Assembly (NCBI GenBank): GCA_905213325.1
Contig: CAJMHW010000010.1
Span: 1 to 52,925 of the forward strand
Origin: Collinsella aerofaciens
Lineage (GTDB): Bacteria; Actinomycetota; Coriobacteriia; Coriobacteriales; Coriobacteriaceae
DNA: 52,925 bases
Direction: 5' to 3'
In this document: one piece after another, positions 31,656-39,673 of the stretch
Layout of the letters: the number at the start of each line of letters is the position of its first letter
Numbering within the stretch: position 1 is the first letter of the stretch
Notes under the pieces: model-generated
What the model saw: only the letters and a program-made list of their open reading frames with translations
Told to the model about the DNA's origin: nothing
The model's database searches: none
Translations under genes and position numbers: made by a program

Positions 31656-33350
31656 ATGGCAACTGTTGCCGCACCTATCGATGCTACGTCGACTGCCGCT
31701 TGGAAGGCACTCGAGGCCCATCAGGAGAAGCTCGAGGCCGAAGGTATCGACCTCAAGGCCTGGTTCGCTGCTGACGCCGACCGCGTGAACAAGCTGAGCT
31801 TTGACGCCGGTGACCTGCACTTCGATCTGTCGAAGAACCTGGTGACCGATGAGACCGTCAAGCTGCTGTGCGATCTTGCTCGCGAGGTGAAGCTCGAGGA
31901 GCGCCGCGACGCCATGTTCTCTGGCGAGCACATCAACACCACCGAGGACCGCGCTGTCCTGCACACCGCGCTGCGCCGCCCGGCAAGCGAGAAGGGCCAG
32001 CTCATCGTCGACGGCCAGGACGTCGTCGCCGACGTGCACCAGGTCCTCGATCGCATGTATGCCTTCGCCGAGCGCGTGCGCTCCGGTGAGTGGAAGGGCG
32101 TTACCGGCAAGAAGATCGAGCACCTGGTGTCCATCGGCATCGGCGGCTCCGATCTGGGCCCGGTCATGGCCTACGAGGCCCTGCGTCCCTATGCCGACGC
32201 CGGTATCGACTGCCGCTACATCTCCAACATCGATCCCAACGATCAGGCCGAGAAGCTCAAGGGCCTGGATCCCGAGACCACGCTCGTGATCATCGTCTCC
32301 AAGACCTTCACCACGCTCGAGACCCTCACCAACGCCCGCGAAGTCAAGACCTGGATGCTCGAGCAGCTCAAGGCTCAGGGCGCCATCGACGGCTCCGATG
32401 AGCAGAACGCCGAGGCCGTGGCAAAGCACTTCGTCGCCGTCTCCACCGCACTCGAGAAGGTCGAGGCCTTCGGTATCGACCCCGCCAACGCCTTCGGTTT
32501 CTGGAGCTGGGTTGGCGGCCGCTATTCCGTTGACTCCGCCGTGGGCCTGTCGCTGATCGTCGTGCTCGGCCCCGAGCGCTTCCAACAGTTCCTCGAGGGC
32601 TTCCACGCCATCGACGAGTACTTCTGCAACACGCCGCTCGAGAACAATGCCGTCGCGCTGATGGGCCTGCTCAACGTCTGGTACGTCAACTTCTTCGGCT
32701 CCAAGAGCCACGCCGTGCTGCCGTACTGCCAGTACCTGCACCGCTTCCCGGCCTACCTGCAGCAGCTCACCATGGAGTCCAACGGCAAGCATGTCCGCTG
32801 GGACGGCAGCGCCGTGACCTCCGACACCGGTGAGATCTTCTGGGGCGAGCCCGGCACCAACGGCCAGCATGCCTTCTATCAGCTGCTGCACCAGGGCACT
32901 GTGGTGGTTCCGGCCGACTTCATCGCCTTCGCCAATACCGCCAACCCTGCGACCGACGGCGGCCAGGATGTCCACGAGCTGTTCCTGGGCAACTTCCTGG
33001 CCCAGACCAAGGCGCTCGCTTTTGGTAAGACGGCCGATGAGGTTCGTGCCGAGGGCACGCCCGAGCAGATCGTCCCGGCCCGTTGCTTTGAGGGCAATCG
33101 CCCGACGACCTCGATCTTCGGCGACACGCTGACCCCGTTCGCACTCGGCGAGCTCATCGCCCTGTACGAGCACATCACGTTTGTCGAGGGCACGGTCTGG
33201 GGCATCGACTCCTACGACCAGTGGGGCGTCGAGCTGGGCAAGCAGCTTGCCAAGCAGATTACCCCGGCCTTCCACGATGACGCCGCCAAGGCCGAGCAGG
33301 ACGCTTCGACCCAGGCGCTCATCGAGTTCTATCGCGCGCATCGCAAGTAG
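31656..33350 (+). CDS. pgi: Glucose-6-phosphate isomerase
   Basis: Interconverts glucose-6-phosphate and fructose-6-phosphate. The 564-residue protein shows HLVSIGIGGSDLGPVMAYEAL, VSKTFTTLETLTNA, GFWSWVGGRYSVDSAVGLS and QLTMESNGKHV, which are PGI signatures with phosphate-binding and catalytic residues. GAGGAGGA precedes ATG 31656. Its last ten codons and terminator have a diverged second copy at 36824-36916, so the 3' end acts as an insertion site. Confidence 0.96.
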   Translation: MATVAAPIDATSTAAWKALEAHQEKLEAEGIDLKAWFAADADRVNKLSFDAGDLHFDLSKNLVTDETVKLLCDLAREVKLEERRDAMFSGEHINTTEDRAVLHTALRRPASEKGQLIVDGQDVVADVHQVLDRMYAFAERVRSGEWKGVTGKKIEHLVSIGIGGSDLGPVMAYEALRPYADAGIDCRYISNIDPNDQAEKLKGLDPETTLVIIVSKTFTTLETLTNAREVKTWMLEQLKAQGAIDGSDEQNAEAVAKHFVAVSTALEKVEAFGIDPANAFGFWSWVGGRYSVDSAVGLSLIVVLGPERFQQFLEGFHAIDEYFCNTPLENNAVALMGLLNVWYVNFFGSKSHAVLPYCQYLHRFPAYLQQLTMESNGKHVRWDGSAVTSDTGEIFWGEPGTNGQHAFYQLLHQGTVVVPADFIAFANTANPATDGGQDVHELFLGNFLAQTKALAFGKTADEVRAEGTPEQIVPARCFEGNRPTTSIFGDTLTPFALGELIALYEHITFVEGTVWGIDSYDQWGVELGKQLAKQITPAFHDDAAKAEQDASTQALIEFYRAHRK

Positions 33351-33352
33351 TC
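33321..33352 (+). repeat. attL-like repeat: pgi 3' end
   Basis: The last ten codons of pgi plus two bases (IEFYRAHRK and stop) match 36824-36855 at 28 of 32 positions. All differences are synonymous or His-to-Arg, so both copies read as a functional pgi end. This is the pattern left by elements that integrate into the 3' end of a gene and restore it. Confidence 0.75.
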
Positions 33353-33382
33353 GCTGCTGTTAACGCATCGCGCCTTATAGTC

Positions 33383-33417
33383 AGGGGCCCGTATCCTATC
33401 GGATGCGGGCCCCTTTG
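33383..33417 (+). terminator. pgi: Terminator of pgi
   Basis: AGGGGCCCGTATCC (33383-33396) pairs with 33401-33414 (one G-U) and is followed by TTT. A closely related hairpin lies at 36883-36916 after the second pgi end. Confidence 0.85.
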
Positions 33418-33491
33418 CTTTGCCGTAGTCCCGGGGCGCACGGCCTTTGTGGAACATCGCTGGGGCGCCGCGCGCCGCGAGAACCCTGCGC

Positions 33492-34796
33492 CTAGATCTC
33501 GGCCTCCGCATGGTCTCGCTGCGCCTCGGGCAGCTCCCCGTAGAGCGGATGGTCTTCGAGCCTAAAGCGCTCGACCTGTTCGGGAGTGCGACCGCGCACA
33601 AAGAGCCACGAGCGATCGATCGGCGTCGCCATGAGCGTGCTGGGCAGCGCGTCGGCGCGGTCGGAAAACACCCGGGCACTCTCGGGATCCTGGAACGCCA
33701 GCACCAGATGCGTGTCGCAGTTGCCCATGATGGAGCGTGCGCGTGCCTCGCCATAGAGCGCATCGAGCTGGTTGGTCGACTGCAGCAGCAGCGTTGCCCA
33801 GATGTTGCGGCTTCGGATAATCGAGAGCACGTTGTCGATCTGGGGGATCTGCAGATTTGCGAAGTCATCGAGCATAAAGCGCACGGGCACGGGCAGGCTG
33901 CCGTCGGGCTGCCTATCGGCCTCACGAATGAGGCCCATAAACGCCTGCAAAATAAAGAGGCCGGTCAGCGGATCGAGATTGCGGTCAATATCGCTCACGG
34001 TTACAAACAGGGCGCAGGGGGTGTGTCCCATGGAAGCGAAGTCCGCCTGATGGCACTCACGATAGAGCTGTGCCGCACCGTCGAATCCCAGACACATGAC
34101 CTTTTCGGCAAGGATGCCGACGATGCTCGCGTGCATGCGCTCGGCATTTTGCGTAATGGCGTAGCGCCGCCATAGCGAGAGGGCATAGCTTTGGGGGTCG
34201 GTCGTGATCAGGTCGTCAAACAATCGACCTGTGGCACCGTCCTGCAGGTGCTCGATCAGCTTGATGACCGAGCTGATCGTCTGCTCGTCGGCGGGTAGCT
34301 GTTCGGTGACGTAGGCGATAAGACACGACAGCAGGTTTGCCGCCGCATGATCCCAAAAAGGCTGGTTGTTGTCCTCGATGGGGCAGATGGCCTTTGCCAC
34401 CGAGAGGATGTCCTGCTGGTTGGGCCTGCCGTCCGCCTTGCGGCGAATGTGCCTCAGGGGGTTGTAGCCGCAGCGCTCGATGCCGGGCGCAAGGGCCGGG
34501 ACGGTGTTGAGGTCGGCGAAGTTGAGACATTGCACGCGGTAACCGTGGGCTGCCAGCACGGGTCCCACTTCGCGACAGAGCGTGCCTTTGGTGTCGAGCA
34601 CGATGTAGCTTGCGTTCATTTGCAGCAGGTTGGGCTTGAGGACGTTTCGGGTCTTGCCGGCTCCCGAGGGGCCGATCACAAGTGCATTGTTGTTGAGTCC
34701 CGTTTGGCGGGTGTCGCAGGAAAGCGTTCGATCCTTGGCGAGGATGGTGGACGATGCGGACTCAGATGCGGCGAGGCGGCTGGCGAGGTTAGACAT
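33492..34796 (-). CDS. VirD4/TraG-like type IV coupling ATPase
   Basis: A 434-residue ATPase of the conjugative coupling protein group. Walker A is GPSGAGKT (Lys48, Thr49). Walker B is RFMLDDFANL (Asp310-Asp311), in the place of the usual LDEFANIG, followed by IIRSRNIWATLLLQSTNQL, the family's sensor block. NASYIVLDTKG also fits. The N-terminal membrane helices of full VirD4 proteins are missing, so it may be soluble or dock on another protein. The ATG at 34796 overlaps the end of the ClpP-like gene by eight bases; GGAGG is upstream. Confidence 0.82.
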   Translation of the reverse strand: MSNLASRLAASESASSTILAKDRTLSCDTRQTGLNNNALVIGPSGAGKTRNVLKPNLLQMNASYIVLDTKGTLCREVGPVLAAHGYRVQCLNFADLNTVPALAPGIERCGYNPLRHIRRKADGRPNQQDILSVAKAICPIEDNNQPFWDHAAANLLSCLIAYVTEQLPADEQTISSVIKLIEHLQDGATGRLFDDLITTDPQSYALSLWRRYAITQNAERMHASIVGILAEKVMCLGFDGAAQLYRECHQADFASMGHTPCALFVTVSDIDRNLDPLTGLFILQAFMGLIREADRQPDGSLPVPVRFMLDDFANLQIPQIDNVLSIIRSRNIWATLLLQSTNQLDALYGEARARSIMGNCDTHLVLAFQDPESARVFSDRADALPSTLMATPIDRSWLFVRGRTPEQVERFRLEDHPLYGELPEAQRDHAEAEI

Positions 34797-35406
34797 GGGC
34801 GACCTCCTTGGTGGTCGAGAGGATTTCGTGGGCAAAGCCGAGCTCGACGGCGCGCTCGGCCGAAAGGTAGGTGTCTTTTGCAGTGAGGGACTGGATGCGC
34901 TTGGGCGTGAGGCCGCTGCGGTCCGAGAGGATTTGCGTGAGGGTCTTGCGGGTCTGCATGAGACGCCGGCTGGTTTCCTGCAGCGCAAGTGCCGAGCCGC
35001 CTGCCCCCTGGGGGATCAGCGGGTCGTGAATCATGAGCTCTGCATGGGGCGCCATACGGCGATCGTCGCCGCCCATAAAGATCACGGCGCCCATGGACGC
35101 GGCGAATTCCAGGCAGACGGTGCGGATGGGGCACGATGCGAGGCGCATGGCGTCATAGATCGCAAGGCCCGATCGCACGCTTCCGCCGGCGCTGGCGACA
35201 AATATGGTGATGGGGCGGCTGGGGTCGGTGGCATCGAGCAGGCGGATCTGCTGGCATAGGTCGTGGGCCATCGGGGTTTCGATGTTTCCCATGACGGAGA
35301 GCTCGCGACGGGCGAGCATCTCATCGTAAATGCTGGTGAGCGTGATACCTCGGGCGGATTCACGCATGGTGAGGGGGCTGATGATGGGGGAATGATTGGT
35401 GTCCAT
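34789..35406 (-). CDS. ClpP-like serine protease
   Basis: A 205-residue ClpP/TepA-type peptidase. The catalytic triad is visible as Ser104 (EFAASMGA), His127 (MIHDP) and Asp178 (AKDTYLSAERAVELGF). The oxyanion region VASAGGSV and the fold-defining spacing match ClpP. It is not with a Clp ATPase; it sits between an unknown gene and a VirD4-like gene. Element-borne ClpP proteins often act in head or complex processing; its role here is unknown. AAAGGAG precedes ATG 35406. Confidence 0.87.
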   Translation of the reverse strand: MDTNHSPIISPLTMRESARGITLTSIYDEMLARRELSVMGNIETPMAHDLCQQIRLLDATDPSRPITIFVASAGGSVRSGLAIYDAMRLASCPIRTVCLEFAASMGAVIFMGGDDRRMAPHAELMIHDPLIPQGAGGSALALQETSRRLMQTRKTLTQILSDRSGLTPKRIQSLTAKDTYLSAERAVELGFAHEILSTTKEVAHV

Positions 35407-35469
35407 GAGGACTCCTTTCTGTTGGTTGTGTTGTGGAATAGGATTGTTGCCCGCGGAGGGGCTGGCGGG

Positions 35470-36360
35470 CTACAGGGTTCGCCCGAGCCTGAGATCGAGC
35501 TCGGTTGTGGGGCAGGCTGCCTGTTCGTGCGGCTCGCAAACGCCAAGGGCTCCAAAGCGATGGAGCGTTGCGGTGGGCGTGGTGTAGGCGAGCCGCAGCT
35601 GATGCTCGACAGGGGCACATCCGTCATTTTTGTAATGAGCCGCGTAGTACTGCGCGATGCTGGCGTTCATCTCGCTGCCATTGCGATGGCGCTCAAACTG
35701 GCGTCTGCAGGTCTCGATGATCTTTGCTACCGACTTGGGTGCCGTCGCGGGAACAAGGGCGAGATAGCCCTCAAATAGCTCGTTGATGCTCAGGAGGCAC
35801 AGCAGGTCGATCAGCGTCCTTACGGCTGCTCCCTCGGCGGAAAAATGCGCGGTCATGCGGTTATATCGGTTGCGGTCGACGATGGCTGCATGGGGTCTTG
35901 GAGTTTTCTGCCCTGTGGTCCCGGGCTTTTGCCGCGCCTGTGTATTGAGCTCGACGTTGCAGCGCTTGAGGCCGTCCAACGGAAGGAACAGTGCGGTGCG
36001 CAGGGTGTTCCGCTTGCTTTCGAGTTCATGACGCTCGTCGGGTTCCCATTCGAGCTTGAGTTTCGTGTCGAGCGCCGTAAGCATATGGGCTAGGCAGCCT
36101 ACGGTAAGAACGTACGAATCGTTGTCGCGTTTTGGGGCATAGGGGTCTGTCAGCTTGCGAATGTCGGGGTCGCCCATGATCTTTGTGCAGCGCTTCAGCA
36201 GTTGAGGGTGGTCGGCCAAGATCGTCGCGAGCGGTAGCGACGCGTAGTTCTTGATGGTCGCGGCGGCAAAGGCGGCGTCATATTCGTTTGCATATGCTCG
36301 CTCAATGCGGGCATCGAGGACGCTTCCCTTATTGCCGTCTTTAATGCGGTGGTTTGTCAT
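35470..36360 (-). CDS. Hypothetical protein of the inserted element
   Basis: A 296-residue protein I do not recognise. It is largely helical and soluble, rich in Arg/Thr/Ala, with no signal peptide or membrane segment. A Thr/Pro/Arg-rich linker (KPGTTGQKTPRPH) near residue 150 splits it into two parts. GGAG precedes ATG 36360. It is the first gene of the minus-strand group, 63 bases ahead of the ClpP-like gene. Upstream lie two direct repeats (36412-36443). Confidence 0.7.
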   Translation of the reverse strand: MTNHRIKDGNKGSVLDARIERAYANEYDAAFAAATIKNYASLPLATILADHPQLLKRCTKIMGDPDIRKLTDPYAPKRDNDSYVLTVGCLAHMLTALDTKLKLEWEPDERHELESKRNTLRTALFLPLDGLKRCNVELNTQARQKPGTTGQKTPRPHAAIVDRNRYNRMTAHFSAEGAAVRTLIDLLCLLSINELFEGYLALVPATAPKSVAKIIETCRRQFERHRNGSEMNASIAQYYAAHYKNDGCAPVEHQLRLAYTTPTATLHRFGALGVCEPHEQAACPTTELDLRLGRTL

Positions 36361-36411
36361 AGCTTCTCCAATCGGTTGATGTTCGTGCTGTTTGTTGATG
36401 TGTTGGTTGTC

Positions 36412-36443
36412 GTGGGTGATGTGCTTGCTGTGGGTGATGTGCT
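36412..36443 (+). repeat. Direct repeats GTGGGTGATGTGCT
   Basis: Two identical 14-base units at 36412-36425 and 36430-36443 (18-base period) lie 50-85 bases upstream of the unknown gene's start. A weaker related unit (GTTGATGTGTTGGTTG) precedes them. They could be regulator- or initiator-binding repeats of the element. Confidence 0.6.
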
Positions 36444-36823
36444 GACGTTGGGGTGCTATGCGGTTTTCAATGAGCCCGTGAGGCAGTTGCTGCAGGGGCG
36501 GGATGGAACGGCCCATGCAAGGCGGAAGGCATCGTGCTCAAAATCGAGACAGCAATGCCCTGGGTGCCTCACATGTGGCAGTTACCTCATTAAGTTGTCA
36601 TTGTGTTTGGGGTTGTACTTTGCCGATCTTCCTTCTCTTACACGCTGAAAACTGAAACTGAATATGCTCGATCTACTTAAAACCGCAACGGCGGTCTTTT
36701 ATCAACTTATATGTCGGAACGCGTCTTTGCAAGTACTTTTTTGTCTTTGTTTCAAATGGGGTGGTTTTGCAACCGTCATACGCGCGCTGTGCGAACGTGC
36801 CCCGGCTCGGATAAGATAGTGCG

Positions 36824-36855
36824 ATCGAGTTCTACCGCGCTCGCCGCAAGTAGTC
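36824..36855 (+). repeat. attR-like repeat: second copy of the pgi 3' end
   Basis: Encodes IEFYRARRK and a TAG stop in the same arrangement as pgi, without any upstream pgi sequence. It is followed at 28 bases by a pgi-type terminator. The synonymous divergence from the resident pgi end indicates origin from another strain rather than a recent local duplication. Confidence 0.75.
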
Positions 36856-36882
36856 TTTGTTGCTGAGATAGGTCATGGCCGA

Positions 36883-36916
36883 AAGGGGCCCGCATCCCAA
36901 CAGATACGGGCCCCTT
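36883..36916 (+). terminator. Second copy of the pgi-type terminator
   Basis: AAGGGGCCCGCATC (36883-36896) pairs with 36903-36916 (one G-U), followed by TGCTATTT. It shares its stem with the terminator after pgi. The stretch 36444-36823 before it shows no gene. Confidence 0.75.
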
Positions 36917-36993
36917 GCTATTTAAATGGGCATGAGGGTGTATTGAGGGGGGATGCCTTGCTGTCGGCATCCGCATGCGGTGCCATTCGCTGT

Positions 36994-37013
36994 CCGTAAA
37001 TATACGTTTACGG
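36994..37013. promoter_or_regulatory. Operator-like dyad upstream of deoC
   Basis: CCGTAAA-TATACG-TTTACGG is a perfect seven-base dyad about 120 bases before deoC. It could bind a repressor of the aldolase gene. Confidence 0.4.
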
Positions 37014-37074
37014 CTAATTTCATACCACTTGTCGGAATGCGGACGCTGTCCTTGCATGCCGGGCGTACATTGAA

Positions 37075-37098
37075 CGTGGTTTTTCGCGTGAAACCACG
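37075..37098 (+). promoter_or_regulatory. Hairpin in the deoC leader
   Basis: CGTGGTTT (37075-37082) pairs with AAACCACG (37091-37098) across eight bases, 35 bases before the deoC start and ahead of its ribosome site. There is no T tract, so it is not a terminator. Confidence 0.4.
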
Positions 37099-37132
37099 AA
37101 TCGGTTGTCAGCCCCGAACAAGGAGGCCCAGC

Positions 37133-37807
37133 ATGACGCTTGCCAAACCCATCAATAAATACATCGACTATATCGATGCCCCCGAGGACACGTTTGAGCA
37201 GTATGTCGAGAAGGCGTTAAAGTACAACTTTCGCTGCGTATTTGCGAACCTGCAGGAGTACGAGACGGGCCGCGCCATGCTCGAGGGCTCTGACATCATC
37301 CTTGCCGGCGCTATCGACTTTCCCCAGGGCACTATGACGCTTGAGGAGAAGCTTGCGAGGTTTGAGGAATACGCTGCGTGTGGCTTTACCGAGATTGACT
37401 ACGTTTTGAATCAGGAGTCGGTTGAGAACCGCGATTTTGATGCCATCGAGCGCGAGATGACTACCATTGCTGATTTTTGTCGCGCGCATGGCATCACTGA
37501 CAAGGTGATCGTCGAGATGTGCAAACTGGACGGCGACGACGCCGCCAAGCGCCGTGTATGCGAGATCGCGCTGGAGGCCAAGCCGGGATTCCTTAAGACA
37601 TCGACTGGCAGAAGCTTTGGCGGTGCTAAGCTCGAGGACGTGCGGCTGATGCACGAGGTGCTCGGCGATGCCGTGGCAATCAAGGCGGCGGGCGGTATCC
37701 ATAATTACGAAGAGGCTTGCGCATTCATCGAGGCCGGCGCCAGCGCGTTAGGTGCATCGGCGGGCATCGCGATCGTCGAGGGCACACCGACGGATGAGCG
37801 TCGCTAG
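37133..37807 (+). CDS. deoC: Deoxyribose-phosphate aldolase
   Basis: Cleaves 2-deoxyribose-5-phosphate to glyceraldehyde-3-phosphate and acetaldehyde. The 224-residue barrel has the Schiff-base Lys155 in FLKTSTGRSFGG, the proton-relay Asp89 in TEIDYVLN, and the second lysine in AIKAAGGI. AGGAGG precedes ATG 37133. No other nucleoside genes are adjacent. Confidence 0.92.
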   Translation: MTLAKPINKYIDYIDAPEDTFEQYVEKALKYNFRCVFANLQEYETGRAMLEGSDIILAGAIDFPQGTMTLEEKLARFEEYAACGFTEIDYVLNQESVENRDFDAIEREMTTIADFCRAHGITDKVIVEMCKLDGDDAAKRRVCEIALEAKPGFLKTSTGRSFGGAKLEDVRLMHEVLGDAVAIKAAGGIHNYEEACAFIEAGASALGASAGIAIVEGTPTDERR

Positions 37808-37956
37808 CAGACGTATTTGACCTGAGCGATAAAGCTTCACGACCACACGCCGTTCATGTTCGGGACAATATGACATTTTTCCCGTTGTAAACGGAGTCGC
37901 GATGGGTGTTCTGTATGATGGCTCAGACAAGGTTGTTCAATGACAGGGAGGCATAT

Positions 37957-38799
37957 ATGGCAATCAAAGCCATCGCGATGGATATCGACGGTACGCTCAC
38001 CAACGATCAGAAAGTGATTAGCCCGCGTACGCGCGAGAAGCTGCTCGCGGCGCAGGAGTCGGGCATTAAGCTCATTTTGGCTTCGGGCCGTCCCGCATGG
38101 GGGCTGCACGCCTTGGCGCAAGAGCTCGACCTTCAAAACCATGACGGTCTGCTGGTGGCCTTTAACGGCGCACACGTCGTCGATGCCCAGACCGACGAGG
38201 TGCTGTTCGATCAGGCTATGCCTGCCGACGAATTGCATCGCCTGATTGATCACCTGCGTAATTTTGACGTGATCCCTATGATTTCGCTCGGTCGCGATTT
38301 GCACGTCGAGGACTCGTACCATTGCATGATCACGCTGCCTGACGGCTCGCAGAAGAATATCGTCAAGTATGAGCGCGACGCGTGCGATCTTAAGATTCGC
38401 GAGGTGGAGAGCCTGCATGAGGTCGCTGATGCTTATCCCGTGGACAAGCTGCTGACGGCGGGCGATCCGGCCTACCTGCAGGCGCATTACGAGGAGATGT
38501 ATGCGCCCTTTAAGCAGACGCTTTCGGGCATGTTTACGGCCGACTGGTACTTTGAGTACACGGCGCCCGGTATCGACAAAGCCCGCGCACTCGAGGGTGC
38601 CCTGCCCAAGCTCGGCATCGATGCCAGTGAGGTCGTATCGTTTGGCGACGGCCAGAACGACAAGTCCATGATTGAGTGGGCCGGCACCGGTGTTGCCATG
38701 GGTAACGCCGTCGAAGAGGTTAAGGCTGTAGCCCAGATGGTGACCGCCGATAACAACGAAGATGGTATTGCGGTGGCGCTGGATAAGCTGCTGGGTTAG
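37957..38799 (+). CDS. Cof-type HAD-superfamily phosphatase
   Basis: A 280-residue hydrolase of the class IIB group. The motifs are MDIDGTLTND (nucleophile Asp9), LASGRP, K (APGIDKARAL) and FGDGQNDKSMI. It likely dephosphorylates sugar phosphates. GGGAGG lies six bases before the ATG. A weak terminator separates it from the next HAD gene. Confidence 0.92.
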   Translation: MAIKAIAMDIDGTLTNDQKVISPRTREKLLAAQESGIKLILASGRPAWGLHALAQELDLQNHDGLLVAFNGAHVVDAQTDEVLFDQAMPADELHRLIDHLRNFDVIPMISLGRDLHVEDSYHCMITLPDGSQKNIVKYERDACDLKIREVESLHEVADAYPVDKLLTAGDPAYLQAHYEEMYAPFKQTLSGMFTADWYFEYTAPGIDKARALEGALPKLGIDASEVVSFGDGQNDKSMIEWAGTGVAMGNAVEEVKAVAQMVTADNNEDGIAVALDKLLG

Positions 38800-38822
38800 A
38801 ATCGCCGATTAATGCATGGTTC

Positions 38823-38848
38823 GGGCGCCTGCTCGCGGGCGTCCTTTT
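38823..38848 (+). terminator. Weak terminator between two HAD genes
   Basis: GGGCGCC (38823-38829) pairs with 38838-38844 (one G-U) around an eight-base loop and is followed by TTTT. Confidence 0.5.
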
Positions 38849-38863
38849 GTTAGGGAGGGTGCC

Positions 38864-39523
38864 GTGTCCGCATTTCCGTTCGACGCCGTTATCTTTGACA
38901 TGGACGGCGTCATTGTCGATACCGAGTATTACTACCTGGGCGAGACTGCCGCGTTTGCCAAGGAGCTTGGGCTTAATCTGACTCAAGAGGAGTTGAATGG
39001 GCAGGTCGGTACCTCGCATCAGTTCTTCCTGCATATGCTGGTCGATTGGTTTGAGCGCGCTGGTAAGGGGCATTTTACTGGCGAGGAAGCGTTGGCCCGT
39101 TGGGACGAATGGGCTCATAAGCGTCCGCGCGACTATCAGGCTTTGATTAACCCAGGCGCCGTGGATACGATTCGAGAGCTGCCGCGCCGTGGCGTTCGCG
39201 TGGCGCTTGCCAGCTCGTCGCCCATGGTTAGCATCGAGGAAGTGCTCAACGCATGCGGGCTGTCGGATGCCTTTGAGTATGTGGTGAGCGGCGAGCAGTT
39301 TAAGGAGAGCAAGCCCGAGCCCGACATCTACCTGCATGCGCTGGACCTGCTGGGGCTGCCCGCGAATCGCTGCTGCTGCGTTGAGGATTCCGTTCCGGGC
39401 ATTACCGCGGGTAAGCGAGCCGGCCTGACGGTCATTGCCAAGCGCGAGGAGCGCTTTGGCTTTAGCCAGGATGCCGCGGACAAGATTATCGACCAGCTGC
39501 CGGAGCTGCTCACGCTTTCTTAG
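38864..39523 (+). CDS. HAD-family sugar-phosphate phosphatase/phosphoglucomutase
   Basis: A 219-residue HAD of the beta-phosphoglucomutase-like group. FDMDGVIVDTEYYY is motif I with the mutase-style DxDG-V-DTE; LASSSP is motif II; KESKPEPDIY is motif III and CVEDSVPGI motif IV. The cap domain lies between about 15 and 85. It could be a phosphatase or a sugar phosphomutase. The start is a GTG at 38864 with GGGAGG upstream. Confidence 0.9.
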   Translation: MSAFPFDAVIFDMDGVIVDTEYYYLGETAAFAKELGLNLTQEELNGQVGTSHQFFLHMLVDWFERAGKGHFTGEEALARWDEWAHKRPRDYQALINPGAVDTIRELPRRGVRVALASSSPMVSIEEVLNACGLSDAFEYVVSGEQFKESKPEPDIYLHALDLLGLPANRCCCVEDSVPGITAGKRAGLTVIAKREERFGFSQDAADKIIDQLPELLTLS

Positions 39524-39607
39524 GAGCGCGGTAGTTGCGCGTTTTTCGGGTCTGATGAGTAAATAGCCAACATTTTGGTGCGACACCTAGCATACTTTAA
39601 GCTAATG

Positions 39608-39646
39608 CGGGCTTAAGGGCTTGTTGAATGCCCTTAAGCCCGTTTT
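39608..39646 (+). terminator. Terminator before the gntR gene
   Basis: A perfect 13-bp stem, 39608-39620 with 39630-39642, is followed by TTTT. It isolates the catabolic cluster from the HAD genes. Confidence 0.9.
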
Positions 39647-39673
39647 AGAATTAATTGTGCTGGGAGAGGGTAT

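Larger units (their letters stand above)
33353..36823. mobile_element. Putative inserted element between duplicated pgi ends
   Basis: About 3.5 kb bounded by two copies of the pgi 3' end. It carries three minus-strand genes: a VirD4/TraG-like ATPase, a ClpP-like protease and an unknown protein. Conjugation-type cargo and the flanking repeats point to a small integrative element or a remnant. No integrase, relaxase or replication protein is recognised, so it is probably a deletion derivative or relies on another element. Confidence 0.6.

Noticed and set aside
31590..33341. 583-codon minus-strand frame opposite pgi
   Set aside because: Shadow of the highly biased pgi codons; no start signal and no recognisable domain.
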